From Schistocerca nitens (taxonomy: Eukaryota > Arthropoda > Insecta > Orthoptera > Acrididae): a stretch of DNA of 64,000 nucleotides. Below the pieces are notes generated by a model. It saw nothing but the letters and a program-made list of their open reading frames with translations. It searched no databases and was not told where the DNA came from. The stretch is taken from NCBI RefSeq assembly GCF_023898315.1, contig NC_064614.1, positions 504,634,109 to 504,698,108 on the forward strand, read 5' to 3'. This document shows positions 1 to 10,864 of the stretch, piece by piece. Within the stretch, counting starts at the first letter, position 1. Every line of letters starts with the position of its first letter. The position numbers and the translations under genes were made by a program.

Positions 1-104
1 TGATTCACCTCAGTAGAAATGACATCTCCGGCTATGCACCTGATATACCTTTATACGTTATACTACCGCCATCTCTAGGTATGCATATAGCTATCTCATG
101 AATT
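1..104 (-). mobile_element. Tc1-like element, right-end remnant
   Basis: This stretch resembles the right end of the Tc1-like element at 47367-48498. Both carry an ACTACCGCCATCT block followed by a degenerate terminal inverted repeat (62-104 here, 48449-48485 there), and the sequence before it (AATGACA..CC..GCAC) also aligns. The strand is that of the related transposase. The element enters from outside the window, so only its end is visible. Nothing coding survives. Confidence 0.5.
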
Positions 105-127
105 TATTTATTTATTTTCTTCCAGCT

Positions 128-325
128 GTGCGGGTTGCCGCGTGGTCTAAGGCCTCTTGTCACGGTCCATGCGGCCACCCCCGTCGGAGGTTCGAGTCCT
201 CCCTTAGGCATGGGTGTGTGTGTTGTCCATAGTGTAAGTTAGTTTAAATTGGCTTAAGTAGTGTGTAGGCTTAGGGACCGATGACCTCTGCAGTTTGGTC
301 CCATAATACCTTACCACAAATTTCC
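128..325 (+). mobile_element. SINE-B, tRNA-derived, full length
   Basis: The head is tRNA-like. An A-box-like GCCGCGTGGTCTAAGGC is at about 136, and a B-box GGTTCGAGTCCTCCC follows about 50 bases later, so an internal Pol III promoter is expected. The body (GGCATGGGTGTGTGTG, TTAGTTTAAATTGGCTTAAGTAG) is a diverged version of the SINE-A body. The 3' part forms a hairpin with stem GGGACC/GGTCCC at 274-302. No clear target duplication is seen. Confidence 0.8.
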
Positions 326-1865
326 ATGATTTTTTTCTGCTCGATGTAAGGCACATAAGGTGTCATCTTGTAGATCTGATCATAGACATTTTTCAGAACA
401 CAGTTTGGAGGTGGTCCAATTCCGGATGCAGGTTATCGATAGCTGAGATGATACAGGCTCGGTGTATATAGGTCTTAAGAACACGCATTGTTTGTCCCGG
501 GTGCGGCAACGAGTATCCTGTAAAATACAGATCGGTATGAGTGGTCTTACGAAATACCGAATGTCCAAGTGTTCTATTGTTCTTTAGTCGCAATAAAGCG
601 CCTAAGATTGCAGGTAACCCTCTTTCTCCATCTCCATATTTTCATGTATGAACTTAAGATGTTGAAGGAGTTCTTGGAGACTGTCGAAACCACAAGGCCA
701 AGCTAAAAAAATCATCATCGACTTATATCAAAATACTGTTGGTTTTAAAACTGTTCAGTCGATTGCTTGCTCCTCAGAAAATTCCATAAAAATGTTTATT
801 ACCAGAGGAGGCCAGTACCCACACTTGGTGACAACGTCAGATTGTTAAAAAGGAAACAACACCAAAACTAACCAATCACTCTTTACCTTCCAGCTTAAGC
901 GACTTACGTCTGCTAATAAAATCATTAAAATTTCGTATATGATATGGCCACTCCCTAAAATGGCTTTGAGTAAAGAGACCAAGTTCTTGGCCACAACGTA
1001 TGTGGCTGCTCTAATATTTCTCACAATAGGTCGTAGGCCTTTATGGATCTCAGGCAGTCCTTACAGCCTAAATGGAACTGAAATAGCTGGACGCTAGCTT
1101 TTGGCGTCTCCTTGTCCACAGACACAAACAATACCTTAATTCTATAGAGCATCATTATAAACACCAACAAAAGACCGCCTAGTGTTAAGGTGGATTACTA
1201 TCAGTGTGGCAACGGCCTTTAAATTTAAAATTACACCCATATCATTCACGTATACCATTAAAGCTCAGTTCACTTCGCCCAACGTTTTCCAATAAGTAAT
1301 TCAATCTTTTAAGTGCTGTTCTAAAGATCTACTACGCCTAATTACTATTATGCTAACTTTTTCATTGGACCCGAAAACATCTTCCAGAAGCAAATTTCTT
1401 CAGATGCGGTAGTAAGTGAAAAGTGCAGGGCGATAAGTTTAGTGAACAGAATGGACGTATTTTACTTCTTACTTCAAGTCTCACAGTTTTTCCAGTATTG
1501 AAGTATCTTCGCGGACAAGCACATTTTCTTGAAAAAAGATGACTTCCTTTTGTTTTCTAGGCCTTTTCTCAGTTCATTTAATCAAAACGAATTCCATAGC
1601 ATTTGGCAATTATTGTCATACATACATACTGTTATATAATCTTAATGAGAGAACTCTCTTTTGTATCTCAATTCGGGCAGCTGATTTCGACATCGCCTGT
1701 AGTGGTACAGGGCCACCGATTCTTGTTCCCTCCACTACTTTGCTCAGTTTCTGGCAAGAAGTGGTTCTGCAAGTCTAGATCACAACGACGAGGTACTGAT
1801 TAAATTGCTCCATTGTGTAACCCAGGGAACATATATGGTTTCTTTGTAATGCAATATTCGATGCT

Positions 1866-1866
<1 letters not shown>
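326..1866. other. Unassigned AT-rich sequence
   Basis: I see no convincing gene or recognisable element. The ORFs on both strands are short (up to 79 aa) and lack domains. Old, unrecognisable repeats are likely but cannot be named. Confidence 0.5.

Positions 1867-1928
<62 letters not shown>
1867..1928. repeat. (CA)31 microsatellite
   Basis: Thirty-one uninterrupted CA units run from 1867 to 1928. Such tracts are usually length-polymorphic. The uninterrupted state suggests recent expansion. The bases after it (ACCATGCAAGG) return to ordinary sequence. Confidence 0.97.
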
Positions 1929-1930
<2 letters not shown>

Positions 1931-2209
1931 ATGCAAGGAACAATGCAAGGGACATTGAACGACTATGCAGGGCTAAAATGGTTTAATAGACATTAACAGT
2001 CACCTTTTTTAATGGTAGCCTTACATCTTAATACAGCAACATTTCGCTCCCTAGACCCCAACAGAACCACCATAAGGCAGCACAGTCTTATGAAGTCAGT
2101 CACGTCACATTACTTATATCAACTATCCCATACTTCAAGTTTGAGTTTTACTGCATTCAAGTGGATTACGTTAAATTTGGCAACAGAAGCTTTACCCTGA
2201 GTGTCTCGT

Positions 2210-2572
2210 CTATTTGGTTTCCGTCGCACTATCTTCGCTGTGCACATAAATCACTTTCGTGGCCCAGGTCTTTTTATAGGCAATTAGTTTTATTAACGAA
2301 CTACTGCTTCTGTCAGTAGCAGTTTTTAATTGATTCCACGATACTGCTTCGAATACAAATACCCTTTGATCTCTACACGCTACTATGACAGTAGAAGCAC
2401 GAAGTAGATATGCTGTGGCTGTCGTGGGTGCATCACCTAAATATGTACCGACGATACGTTCTCGCTGGGAGTACATAATGTCTGATGTGGCGGTAGAGCA
2501 GTACAGCACCACAGTGATATCAGGTTTACTGGTGGCTTCAAACACTGCTGGAAATGATAGGAAAGATAACAA
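2210..2572 (-). CDS. Unidentified ORF, possible lone exon
   Basis: This 120-codon minus-strand reading frame stays open upstream of its first Met to a pyrimidine-rich stretch ending in TTTACAG (near 2606 on the minus strand), which would suit a 3' splice acceptor. The start of the protein is mildly hydrophobic, followed by a mixed, non-repetitive composition (residues such as SQRERIVGTYLG). It has no transposase or RT motif, and I do not recognise the family. It may be a terminal host exon, an eroded gene or a chance ORF. The function is unknown. Confidence 0.2.
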   Translation of the reverse strand: MLSFLSFPAVFEATSKPDITVVLYCSTATSDIMYSQRERIVGTYLGDAPTTATAYLLRASTVIVACRDQRVFVFEAVSWNQLKTATDRSSSSLIKLIAYKKTWATKVIYVHSEDSATETK

Positions 2573-2629
2573 TAAAGCAACGTCACTTGTTACAACTAAG
2601 CTGTAAAGCTGATTAAAATTGTGTTTGCC

Positions 2630-2706
2630 GGAGCGGGACTCGAACCTGGAATCTTACCTGTTCCCTCCAAGTGAACTACAAGCGATCTAACGACTAAGCT
2701 TTTCTT
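2630..2706 (-). repeat. tRNA-like SINE head, degraded
   Basis: Read on the minus strand, this holds AGCTTAGTCGTTAGATCGC (A-box-like) and GGTTCGAGTCCCGCTCCGG (a good B-box and T-arm). It cannot fold as a complete tRNA with an intact acceptor stem, so it is taken as a tRNA-derived repeat rather than a tRNA gene. Confidence 0.4.
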
Positions 2707-3320
2707 TAATGGACCTGCTCCTACCCTTCAGCCCTTCCTTGCACTCGCTAATATTGTGTCCCTTCTTGGCCTGGCTTCAATGCCGTTAGTGTTCTTTCCT
2801 GGAATCAGAAAACAAAAGACGAAACTCATGAAACTTAAACAAAAATAAAAATTTTCTCTCTTATTGGAGTACCGAAATTTTTCCTCGGGACGTAGAAGGT
2901 CGTCATTAGCGACTAACCCGCCACACTAAGTTGTGATAAACCTTCTTGAAACAGTCAGTCTGAACCTCCAGGAAAGGATGTCGTTGCTGAATTGATGAAA
3001 GATGAAATTAAGTTCACGGAAATGTAAAGCACTTTCCTTGTGTTTCTGAGTCATGGAGAAAATATATAAGTTATAATTAAACTAGAGTGAAAAAAGAAAG
3101 GAAATCGACTTTCAGTCAGAGTCACGCTATTATTCTTTTCACGTTTGCCTCTTACAGGTATCTAAGCACGGCTCACGACCCGCCCTCACAGCCTTTATTC
3201 CCGCCAGTAACTCAACTCCTACAATTCAAACTTCACACACTACGTACCTTTCGGGACTGCCTCTCCTGAAAGAAAGGGAACTGTGGTGACATGGCCCAGC
3301 CACAGCCTAGGCGACTGTTT
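2707..3320. other. Mostly unassigned; outer part of a repeat from about 3165
   Basis: 2707-3164 shows nothing I can name. From about 3165 (GCACGGCTCACGACCCGCC...) to 3320 the sequence matches, from memory, the outer portion of a common grasshopper repeat that continues into the foldback at 3321. No coding potential is visible. Confidence 0.4.
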
Positions 3321-3511
3321 CCACAATGAATTTTCACTCTGCAGCGAAGTGTTATCTGATTTGAAACTTCCTGGTCGATTCAAATTGTGAGCCTGACGGG
3401 CACTTGAATCTATGACCTCAGGTTTGAGTCCCGGTGTGGCACACAGTTTTAATCCGCCTGGAAGTTTTAAATCACGCGCACTCCGCAGAAGAGTGAAAAT
3501 TCATTCTGGAA
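3321..3511. repeat. Foldback repeat with tRNA-like centre
   Basis: Two arms of about 70 bases are inverted copies. AATGAATTTTCACTCT (3325-3340) pairs with AGAGTGAAAATTCATTCTG (3490-3508), and GAAACTTCCTGG (3363-3374) pairs with CCTGGAAGTTTT further in. The central region holds a B-box-like GGTTTGAGTCCC at 3421-3432. The arms are about 75-80% matched, so the element is old. It is best described as a non-coding inverted-repeat element. Confidence 0.75.
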
Positions 3512-3589
3512 GTTATAAAGCAGATGTCAAAAATGAAATGACCGTATCTGTAGTGACGCAGCAACGTTAATCCTCCAATATTTGCAGGC

Positions 3590-3850
3590 TCTTTTTATCC
3601 CCTAAATTTCAGGCAGTTAAGCACACTCGCTTTCGCAGAAGAAGCTACTAATGCACATATCTGCAGTAGCGACCGACTCGGAGATAAGCTGGTTCGAACC
3701 CTAATAGTAGAAAAAAGTTTCACTGCCAGTATTTGAAGCGTACGAAGAGGACATGTGGTGACGTAGATTTCTTGATCACCAGGCATTGCGTCGATGTTTC
3801 CTGAACTGAGTGCATGTAACACGATTTATGGTGATCCGTCGGTCGAACTC
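3590..3850 (+). repeat. Possible tRNA-related repeat
   Basis: A B-box GGTTCGAACCC lies at 3691-3701. The flanking text (CATAGTAGAAAAA-like, then ...GTGATCCGTCGG) resembles a repeat I recall from grasshopper transcripts. No A-box is clear. Overlapping short ORFs have no recognisable domain. Confidence 0.3.
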
Positions 3851-4976
3851 CCTTGGTGCCACGTGCCAGCACCGTAACTTACACTCTCGCTTCTCTGATC
3901 ATCGTACAACAGAAACATGACAAAACATTGCATACAGCCACTACTGTCGCCCACACTTAACAGATACAATTAATACTCACTTCTGATTTAGCGAAGGGAA
4001 GGCACCATAGTGGGCGAAGGGAAGGAAAAAACTTTCTAGTTAAGCAGCTTAAATTATCACTCGGGACCTACCAGCCAAACAAGCCACATGATAATCACTC
4101 AGTCAAACTTAATCACAAAATTTCAGAAACGTTTAAAAACACACACACAGACACATCGAATTCTACAAATACCGGTTCACAAACCACTTTTATTTGTGAA
4201 GGAGCGGCCAGCCATTGATATAATTAGAAAGTTTATGAACTTCATGACCATTGATGAACTGAAGAAGACCAAGAAAACTTTTTACAGGTAATGTAAAATT
4301 TTTTAGAATAACGCCGTCTACTTCCCTTATATTACCGTCGTATGTTTTTTATGTGGCTTACATTATTGACATGTTTCTAGTATGGCCATCTTCAGATCCA
4401 AGCTGATAATATGTGGGAGAAAGCTCAGTGTCAGTATGCAGTAAGATCCTAGAGATTTACAACATATTATTTGCAAAAGTTTAATTATGATCGCCGGTAT
4501 TTTAAGGACTGTAATTCCTTTATTAATAATTTGGTGTAAAACAGATCATCCACTCACAGTAAGCAATTTTGTCATAACCATAACCTGACTCGACGAAGTG
4601 TATCGGATACTGTGACGACAGAGAGGGAAGAAAAGTCTCATTCAGGGCTTGATATTCAAAATGTGGTGACGTTCATGGATCGAGTGTGAACATTGACGTG
4701 GCCGTAACGTTCGATATGCAGAACGCTGTAAGCGCCCTCTGTAACGGATGACGGCAGGCGTATCACACACTGTGATGGCAGATCCTCAACGTAGACAGTT
4801 TCGTATTTGCTCGTTACTGGTACGTAGACGTCACGTTACCTAAAATTAAGTGCAAAAGCTATTAGACAGCGATTTTAGCTATAAGAAACTCGGGAACGAT
4901 GACTTACCTCGAATCAAGCCACTACTTTATCACCTACTGTTTCCTTTTTATTTATGTTTTGAAACTAATGTCTATT
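3851..4976. other. Unassigned sequence
   Basis: No recognisable gene or element. The largest ORF (67 aa at 4088) has no domain. Around 4610-4830 the sequence is richer in CpG but shows no terminal repeats. Confidence 0.45.
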
Positions 4977-4988
4977 ACAGGCAATGTA

Positions 4989-5145
4989 GTTTGGAACCGC
5001 GCGACCCCTACGGTCGCAGGTTCGCATCCTGCCTCGGGCATGGATGTGTGTGATGTCCTTAGGTTGGTTACGTTTAAGTAGTTCCAAGTTCTAGGGGACT
5101 CATGACCTCAGATGTTAAGTCTCATAGTGGTCAGAGCCATTTTGA
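4989..5145 (+). mobile_element. SINE-A, 5'-truncated, with TSD
   Basis: The copy begins inside the tRNA-like head (TGGAACCGCGCGACC), so the A-box is missing. It retains the B-box (GCAGGTTCGCATCCTGCC, one change), the body, the 3' hairpin (GGGGACT at 5094-5100) and the end AGAGCCATTTTGA. It is bracketed by a 12-bp duplication, ACAGGCAATGTA (4977-4988) and ACAGGCAACGTA (5146-5157), with one mismatch. This 5' truncation is typical of target-primed reverse transcription. Confidence 0.92.
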
Positions 5146-5157
5146 ACAGGCAACGTA

Positions 5158-5486
5158 TTTCAAGAAATTCAGTTCTCTACTGTATGATGATCAATAGATT
5201 AATAATGCTACATATGCTCAAAATTCATAAAAATTAATTTTTAATTCCTATATAAGTTACGTTTTAGCACGCTATTAGGAAATTACCTAGTGTAGTGAGC
5301 AGACGTTTGATTGCCCTTGCTGATAGAGTGACTGGCTGTCAAGAAACTCTCCAGTTTATCGAAAGCAAAAACCACTACGATTATCCATCTCTCAACAGTG
5401 TAAGGGGACATGCAAGCAAGGGATTATTGCGGCATTCGTATGTTCCCAACAAGTGTGCGGTAAACGTAAACTAAAGTTAGTACCAA
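5158..5486. other. Unassigned AT-rich sequence
   Basis: Nothing recognisable is seen between the SINE copy and the mariner fragment. Confidence 0.4.
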
Positions 5487-5868
5487 ATGCCTCTAAACAG
5501 GACCAACGTGCTGTCATTCTTTTTTCGCTGCCGAAGGACAAACATCGGTAAATATCTATTAGAGAATGAAGGATGGTTATGGAACAGCATGTCTGTCGTA
5601 AAAAACCGTTGTGGAGTGGTGCGTCAAGAAGTGCTGCTGCTTCGTGATAACGTACGACCTCACATCGCAAATACAGTAATGTAGAAGTTACTCCCATTCA
5701 AATGGAGGACCTTCGAGCACCCGCCGTGTAGTCCTGATCTCTCCCCAAACGATTATCACGCTTTCGGTCCCTAAGAAAGGCCTTGAACGGTCGACGAATC
5801 CTGTGCGACGAGGATGTGCAGCGGGAAGCTACGGACTCCTCATGCTCATGGACCTTGTCGTTGATGGG
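5487..5868 (+). pseudogene. mariner-type transposase fragment
   Basis: The plus strand encodes pieces of a Tc1/mariner DDE transposase across frames. LLRDNVRPHIAN (second catalytic Asp region) is followed by HPPCSPDLSPNDYHAFGP (third acidic motif, D-type as in mariner) and then LRKALNGRRI, the usual downstream helix. Stops and frameshifts break the reading. The N-terminal HTH domain, first Asp and terminal repeats are not seen. It abuts the start of the RTE-like element at about 5870. Confidence 0.7.
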
Positions 5869-5869
5869 G

Positions 5870-6027
5870 TAGCTTGCGTGCCTAAGCGATACAAATAGCC
5901 GCACCATAGGTGCAACCACAGAGGACGGGTATCTGATGAGAAGCCATACAGACTTCTGGATCCTGAAGAGGGATTGCAGCCTTTTTAGTAGCTGTAGGGA
6001 CAACAGTCTGGATGATTTATTGATCTG
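5870..6027 (+). mobile_element. RTE-like LINE, 5' leader segment
   Basis: This block (CTTGCGTGCCTAAGCGATAC ... CAGTCTGGATGATT) matches my recollection of the 5' leader of the RTE-like LINE whose coding part restarts at about 8265, where the text continues with TGGTACTGCGAACGGATGAAAGC. The separation is explained by the CR1-like LINE at 6028-8258. The assignment rests on remembered family structure, so aligning to an intact copy would settle it. Confidence 0.5.
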
Positions 6028-6057
6028 ACCTTGTAATATGAAAAATGTAGACAAGAT

Positions 6058-8181
6058 GTGGCTTAAATTCAAAGAAATAGTATCGGCAGCAATTGAGAAA
6101 TTTACGCCAAATAAATTAACAAACGACGGAGCTGATCCTCCTTGGTGCACAAACGGGTTAGAACACTGTTGCAGAAACAACTAAACAAACATGCCAAATT
6201 TAAACAGACGCAAAATCCCCAAGATTGGCGATCCTTTACAGGAGACCGAAATTTAGCGCTGAGATCAATGCGAGACGCCTATAACAGTTTCCACAACGAA
6301 ACTTTGTCTCAAAACCTGGCAGAAAATCCAAAGAGATTCTGGTCGTATGTGAAGTATGTTAGCGGCAAGAAACAATCAATGCCTTCTCTGCACGATAGCA
6401 ATGGAGATACTATCGAAGACAGTGCTGCCAAAGCAGATTTACTAAACACAGCCGTCCGAAACGCCTTCACAAAAGATGACGAATTAAATACTCCAGAATT
6501 CTAATCGAGAAAAGCTGCCAACATGAGTAACGTAGGAGTAAATATCCTCGGACAAGTGAAGCAACTCAAATCAATAAAAGCAAGTCTTCTGGTCCAGACT
6601 GTATACCAATTAGGTTCCTTTCGGAGGATGCTGATGCATTAGCTCCATACTTAACAATCATATACAACCGTTCGCTCGACAAAAGATCCGTACTCAAAGA
6701 CTTGAAAGTTGCACAGGTCACATCAATATTCAAGAAAGGTAGTAGGCGTATTCCACTAAATTACAGGCCCATACGTTAACGTCGATATTCAGCAGGATTT
6801 TAGAACATATATTGTATTCGAACATTATGAATTACCTCGAAGGAAACGGTCTATTGACACACACTCAGCTTGGGTTTAGAAAACATCGATCCTATGAAAC
6901 ACAACTAGCTCTTTATTTACATGAAGTGCTGGGTGCTATTGACAAGGGATTTCAGATCGATTCCGTATTCCTGGATTTCCGGAAGGCTTTTGACACTGTA
7001 CTACACAAGTGGCTCGTAGTGAAATTGCGTGCTTATGGAATATCGTCTCAGTTACGTGACTGGATTCGCGATTTTCTGTCAGAGAGGTCACAGCTCGTAG
7101 TAATTGACGGAAAGTCTTCGAGTAAAACAGAAGTGATTCCGGGTGTTCCCCAAGGCAGTGTTATAGGCCCTTTGCTGTTCCTTATCTATCTAAACGATTT
7201 GGGAGACAATCTGAGCAGCCGTCTTCGGTTGTTTGCAGACGACGCTGTTGTTTATCGACTAATAAAGTGATCATAAGATCAAAACAAACTGCAAAACGAT
7301 TTAGAAAAAGTATCTGAATGGTGTGAAAAGTGGCAGTTGACCCTAAATAGCGAAAACTGTGAGGACATCCACATGAGTGCTAAAAGGAACTCGTTAAGCC
7401 GGCCGAAGTGGCCGTGCGGTTAAAGGCGCTGCAGTCTGGAACCGCAAGACCGCTACGGTCGCAGGTTCGAATCCTGCCTCGGGCATGGATGTTTGTGATG
7501 TCTTTAGGTTAGTTAGGTTTAACTAGTTCTAAGTTCTAGGGGACTAATGACCTCAGCAGTTGAGTCCCATAGTGCTCAGAGCCATTTGAACCATTTTTGA
7601 ACTCGTTAAACTTCGGATACACGATATATCAGTCTAATCTAAAAGCCGTAAATTCAACTAAATACCTAGTTATTACAATTACGAACAACTTAAATTGGAA
7701 AGAGCAAATAGAAAATGTTGTGGGGAAGGCTAACCAAAGACTGCGTTTTATTGGCAGGACACTTAGAAAATGTAACAGACCTACTAAGGAGACTGCCTAC
7801 ATTAGGCTCGTGCGTCCTCTTTTAGAATACTGCTGCGCGGTGTGGGATTCTTACCAGATAGGACTGACGGGGTACATCGAAAAAGTTCAAAGAAAGGCAG
7901 CACGTTTTGTATTATCGCGAAATATGGGAGAGAGTGTTACCGAAATGATACAGAATTTGGGCTGGAAATCATTAAAAGAAAGGCGTTTTTCGTTGCGACG
8001 GAATCTTCTCACGAAATTCCAATCACCAACTTTCTCCTGCGAATGCGAAATTATTTTGTTGACACCGACCTACATAGGGAGGAACGATCACCACAATAAA
8101 ATAAGGGAAATCAGAGCTCGTACGGAAAGATATAGGTGTTCATTCTTTCCGCACGCTATACGAGATTGGAATAACAGATAA
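6058..8181 (+). pseudogene. CR1-like LINE ORF2 (RT) remains
   Basis: Three in-frame blocks remain. 6142-6504 is the EN-RT linker (LAENPKRFWSYVKYVSGKKQ). 6812-7270 is the RT palm with FLDFRKAFD, GVPQGSVIGPLLF and an intact FADDAVVY. 7610-8181 is the thumb and C-terminus (RFIGRTLRKCNRPTKETAY, EKVQRKAARFV, IREIRARTERY). RT would copy the element RNA at the target. About 300 bases between 6504 and 6812 are out of frame, and the SINE splits the third block from the second. Confidence 0.85.
7398..7598 (+). mobile_element. SINE-A, full length, with TSD
   Basis: A complete copy. The head GCCGGCCGAAGTGGCCGTGC with GGTTAAAGGCGC is an A-box region like tRNA-Leu or Ser, and GGTTCGAATCCTGCC is the B-box. 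The body, the GGGGACT hairpin and the end GAGCCATTTGAACCATTTTT follow. The 11-bp duplication GAACTCGTTAA is perfect (7387-7397 and 7599-7609). It lies within the CR1-like ORF2, so it is younger than that LINE. Confidence 0.95.
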
Positions 8182-8264
8182 TTGTGAAGGTGATTCGATG
8201 AACCCTCTCCCAGGCACTTAAATGTGATTTGCAGAGTATCCATGTAGATGTAGATAGAAGATCA

Positions 8265-10853
8265 GCCCAAATGGTCTTGCAGTACTGGTACTGCGAACGG
8301 ATGAAAGCAAGGGAAAACTAGAGCCGTAATTTTTCCCGAGGGCATGCTACCCTGCTGTATGGTTAAATGATGACGACATTCTCTTGGGTAAATTACTTCA
8401 GAGGTAAAATAGCCCTCCATTCGACTGTCCGGATAGCGACTACTCAGGAGGATGATGTCTTAAAGAGAAACAAAACTGATGTTTTAATGGTCGGAGTGTG
8501 GAGTGTTAGAGCCCTAAATTGGGTAGGTGGGTTGAAAATTTAGAAAGAGAAATGGAAATGTTGAATTTAGATATAGCGGAATCAGCGAAATTTGGTAGCA
8601 AGAGGAACAAACTGCTGGTCGGCTGAATACGAAATCAAATAGTGGTAATACAGGAGTACGTGCAATGATGAATGAGAAAATGCGGGTAAGCTATTATTAA
8701 CAGCATAGTGAACTCAGCCAAAACACATACTAAGTCCACACCTACCACAGTACTACAAATTTATATCCCAACTATCTCCGCAGATGACGAAGGGACTGAA
8801 GAAATATATGGTGAGGAAAAGGAAATTATTCAGGTAGTTAAGGGATATGAAAATTTAATTGTGATGGGGACTGTAATACGATAGTAGTAAAAGGAAGAGA
8901 AGGGAAAATAGTAGGTGAATATGGACTGGGGGAAAGAAATTAAAAGGGAAGCGATCTGGTAGAATTCCGCACAGAGTTTAATTTAATCATCACCAGCACT
9001 TGGTTTAATAATCATGAAAGTAGGTTGTATGCGTGGAGGAGACCTGTAAGATTTCAGGTTGATTATATAACATAAATCAATTAATGATCGGGCAACCACG
9101 GCTAAAATAATTGTACATGATGTGAAGGACGATGAAACAATTTAAAATCAGCGATGGTAAAATAATCTATATTAAAATTAAGTGAAAGTCGAAATCCGCA
9201 ACAGCTATTATTTTCACTTAATGTTAATATAGACTATTTTACAATCTCTGATTTTAAACTGTTTGATTATCCTTCGCATTTTGTGATTATACAGTGCTAA
9301 GATAGATATTTTGGAACCAGATTTTAGACTGCAAGAAATTTCCAGGAAGAGATGTGGACTCGGACCATAATTTATTGGTTATGAATGTCGATTAAAACCG
9401 AAGAAATTGCAAAGAGGCTGGAAATTAAGGGCATGGGACCTGGATAACTTTAAAGAACGAGAGATTGTTGCGAGTTTCAGAGAAAGCGTTAGGAAACGAT
9501 TGAGTAGACTAGGGAAATGAGCACAGTAGCAGACGAATAAGTTGCCTTGAGAGATGATATAGGGAAGACAGTAAAGAATCAAATAGGTAGAAATACAAGG
9601 CCTAGTAGAAATACTTGGCTCTCACGGGGGATATTGAATTTAACTGATGAAAGAAGAAAATGTAAAAATGCAACAAATCACCCAAGCGAAACGTCTAACA
9701 AATGAGATTGACAGAAGGTGCAAATGGCTAAGCGGGAACGGCCAGAGGACAAACGCAAGATTTTAGAGGCATGTATCACTAGAGGAAACATTGTTTCTGC
9801 CTACAGGAAAATCAGAGGGCTGAGAAGAAAAGAGAAGCAGCTATATGTGTACCAAGAGCTCAGAATGAAAAGCAGTACTAAGTAAAGAAATGTGATACTG
9901 AGAGAACAAATCGACAAAGCACCGAATGACCTAAGTCGAAGTAAGTAGACGATATTCCGTCAGAACTACGATAGCCTTATGAGAGTCAGTCACCACAAAA
10001 CTATTCTGTCTGGTGTGCAAGATGGATGAGACAGACGAAACATTTCCAGACGACAAGAATGTAATAAGTCCAGTTCCTAAGGAATCAGGTGCTGACAGTG
10101 ATAGTATTAACGAATTATCAGTTTAATAAGTCAAGGTTGCAAAATAAAAACTCGAATTACTTATAGAAGAATGCAAAAACTGGTAGAATCTGACATCAGG
10201 GAAGGTCAGTCTGGATTCCAGAGAAATATAGGAACACGCGAAGCAGTACTAACCAATGGCACGATTTCTCTTAGTAGATAGGTTAACGAAAGGCAAACCC
10301 TCCTTTATAGCATTTGTATACTTAAAGAAAGCTTTTGAAGATGTTGACTGGAAGACTCAGTTTGAATTCTGAAATTAACAAGGGTAGATTACAATGAGCG
10401 AAAGGATATTTAAGAAAGGAAGATAGAAGACGAACATCAACAAATGCAAAACAGGGATACTGAAATGTAATCGAATTAAATCAGCTGATGATGAGGGAAT
10501 TAGACTAAGAAACGAGACACTGAAAGCAATAGATGAGTTCTGGTATTTTGGCAGCAAAATACGAGCTTCGTGACGATCGAAGGAGTGACGATGTAAAGTG
10601 CAGACGTAATGGCAACAAAAGTGTTTCTAAACAAGAGAAATTTGTTAACCTCGGATATATAGTTGAGTGTTACGAACTCTTTTCTGAAGGTATTTGTCTG
10701 GAGTGTAGCCATGAATGGAAGTGAAATACAGACGACAGACAGTTTAGGCAAGAAGAGAATAGGAGCTTTTGAACTTGGTGCTACAGAAGAATGCTGAAGA
10801 TTACGTGGGTAGATCGCGTAACTAAGGAGTAGATACTCAATAGATCTGGGGAG
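8265..10853 (+). pseudogene. RTE-like LINE coding region, eroded
   Basis: The order of motifs fits an RTE/CFDP2-like LINE. The leader is 8265-8470. The endonuclease follows (GREGKIVGEYGLGERN at about 8890; VDSDHNLLVM at about 9356). Next is a basic linker, then part of RT (GQSGFQRNIGTREAV at about 10205; LKESF region at about 10325). The C-terminal block (EGIRLRNETLKAIDEFWYFGS, WCYRRMLKITWVDRV) ends at 10853. The stretch that should hold the catalytic YADD/FADD is deleted near 10410. Stops are frequent, so it is long dead. Confidence 0.75.
9068..9283. mobile_element. Hairpin MITE inside the RTE-like LINE
   Basis: The RTE coding sequence is interrupted here. The two sides carry the same 8 bases, TGATTATA (9060-9067 and 9284-9291), a likely target duplication. 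Within the insert, 9126-9187 and 9211-9275 are imperfect inverted copies (for example CAATTTAAAATCAG versus CTGATTTTAAACTG). An 8-bp duplication suggests a hAT-type MITE, but the outer termini are too diverged to classify. Confidence 0.6.
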
Positions 10854-10864
10854 ACAGGTAATTT

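Larger units (their letters stand above)
6028..8258 (+). mobile_element. CR1-like LINE copy, 5'-truncated
   Basis: This non-LTR retrotransposon starts in the linker between endonuclease and RT (MWLKFKEIV..., 6058 on) and runs to a TGTAGA-type simple 3' tail (CATGTAGATGTAGATAG, 8240-8256). It is the same family as 16181-19087, as shown by the shared order WSYVK, GFRKHRS.ETQLAL, FLDFRKAFD, GVPQGSV, FADDAVVY, VGKA..RLRFIGR and KVQRKAARFV. It is broken by frameshifts and a SINE-A insertion at 7398-7598, and sits inside the RTE-like element. Confidence 0.85.
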
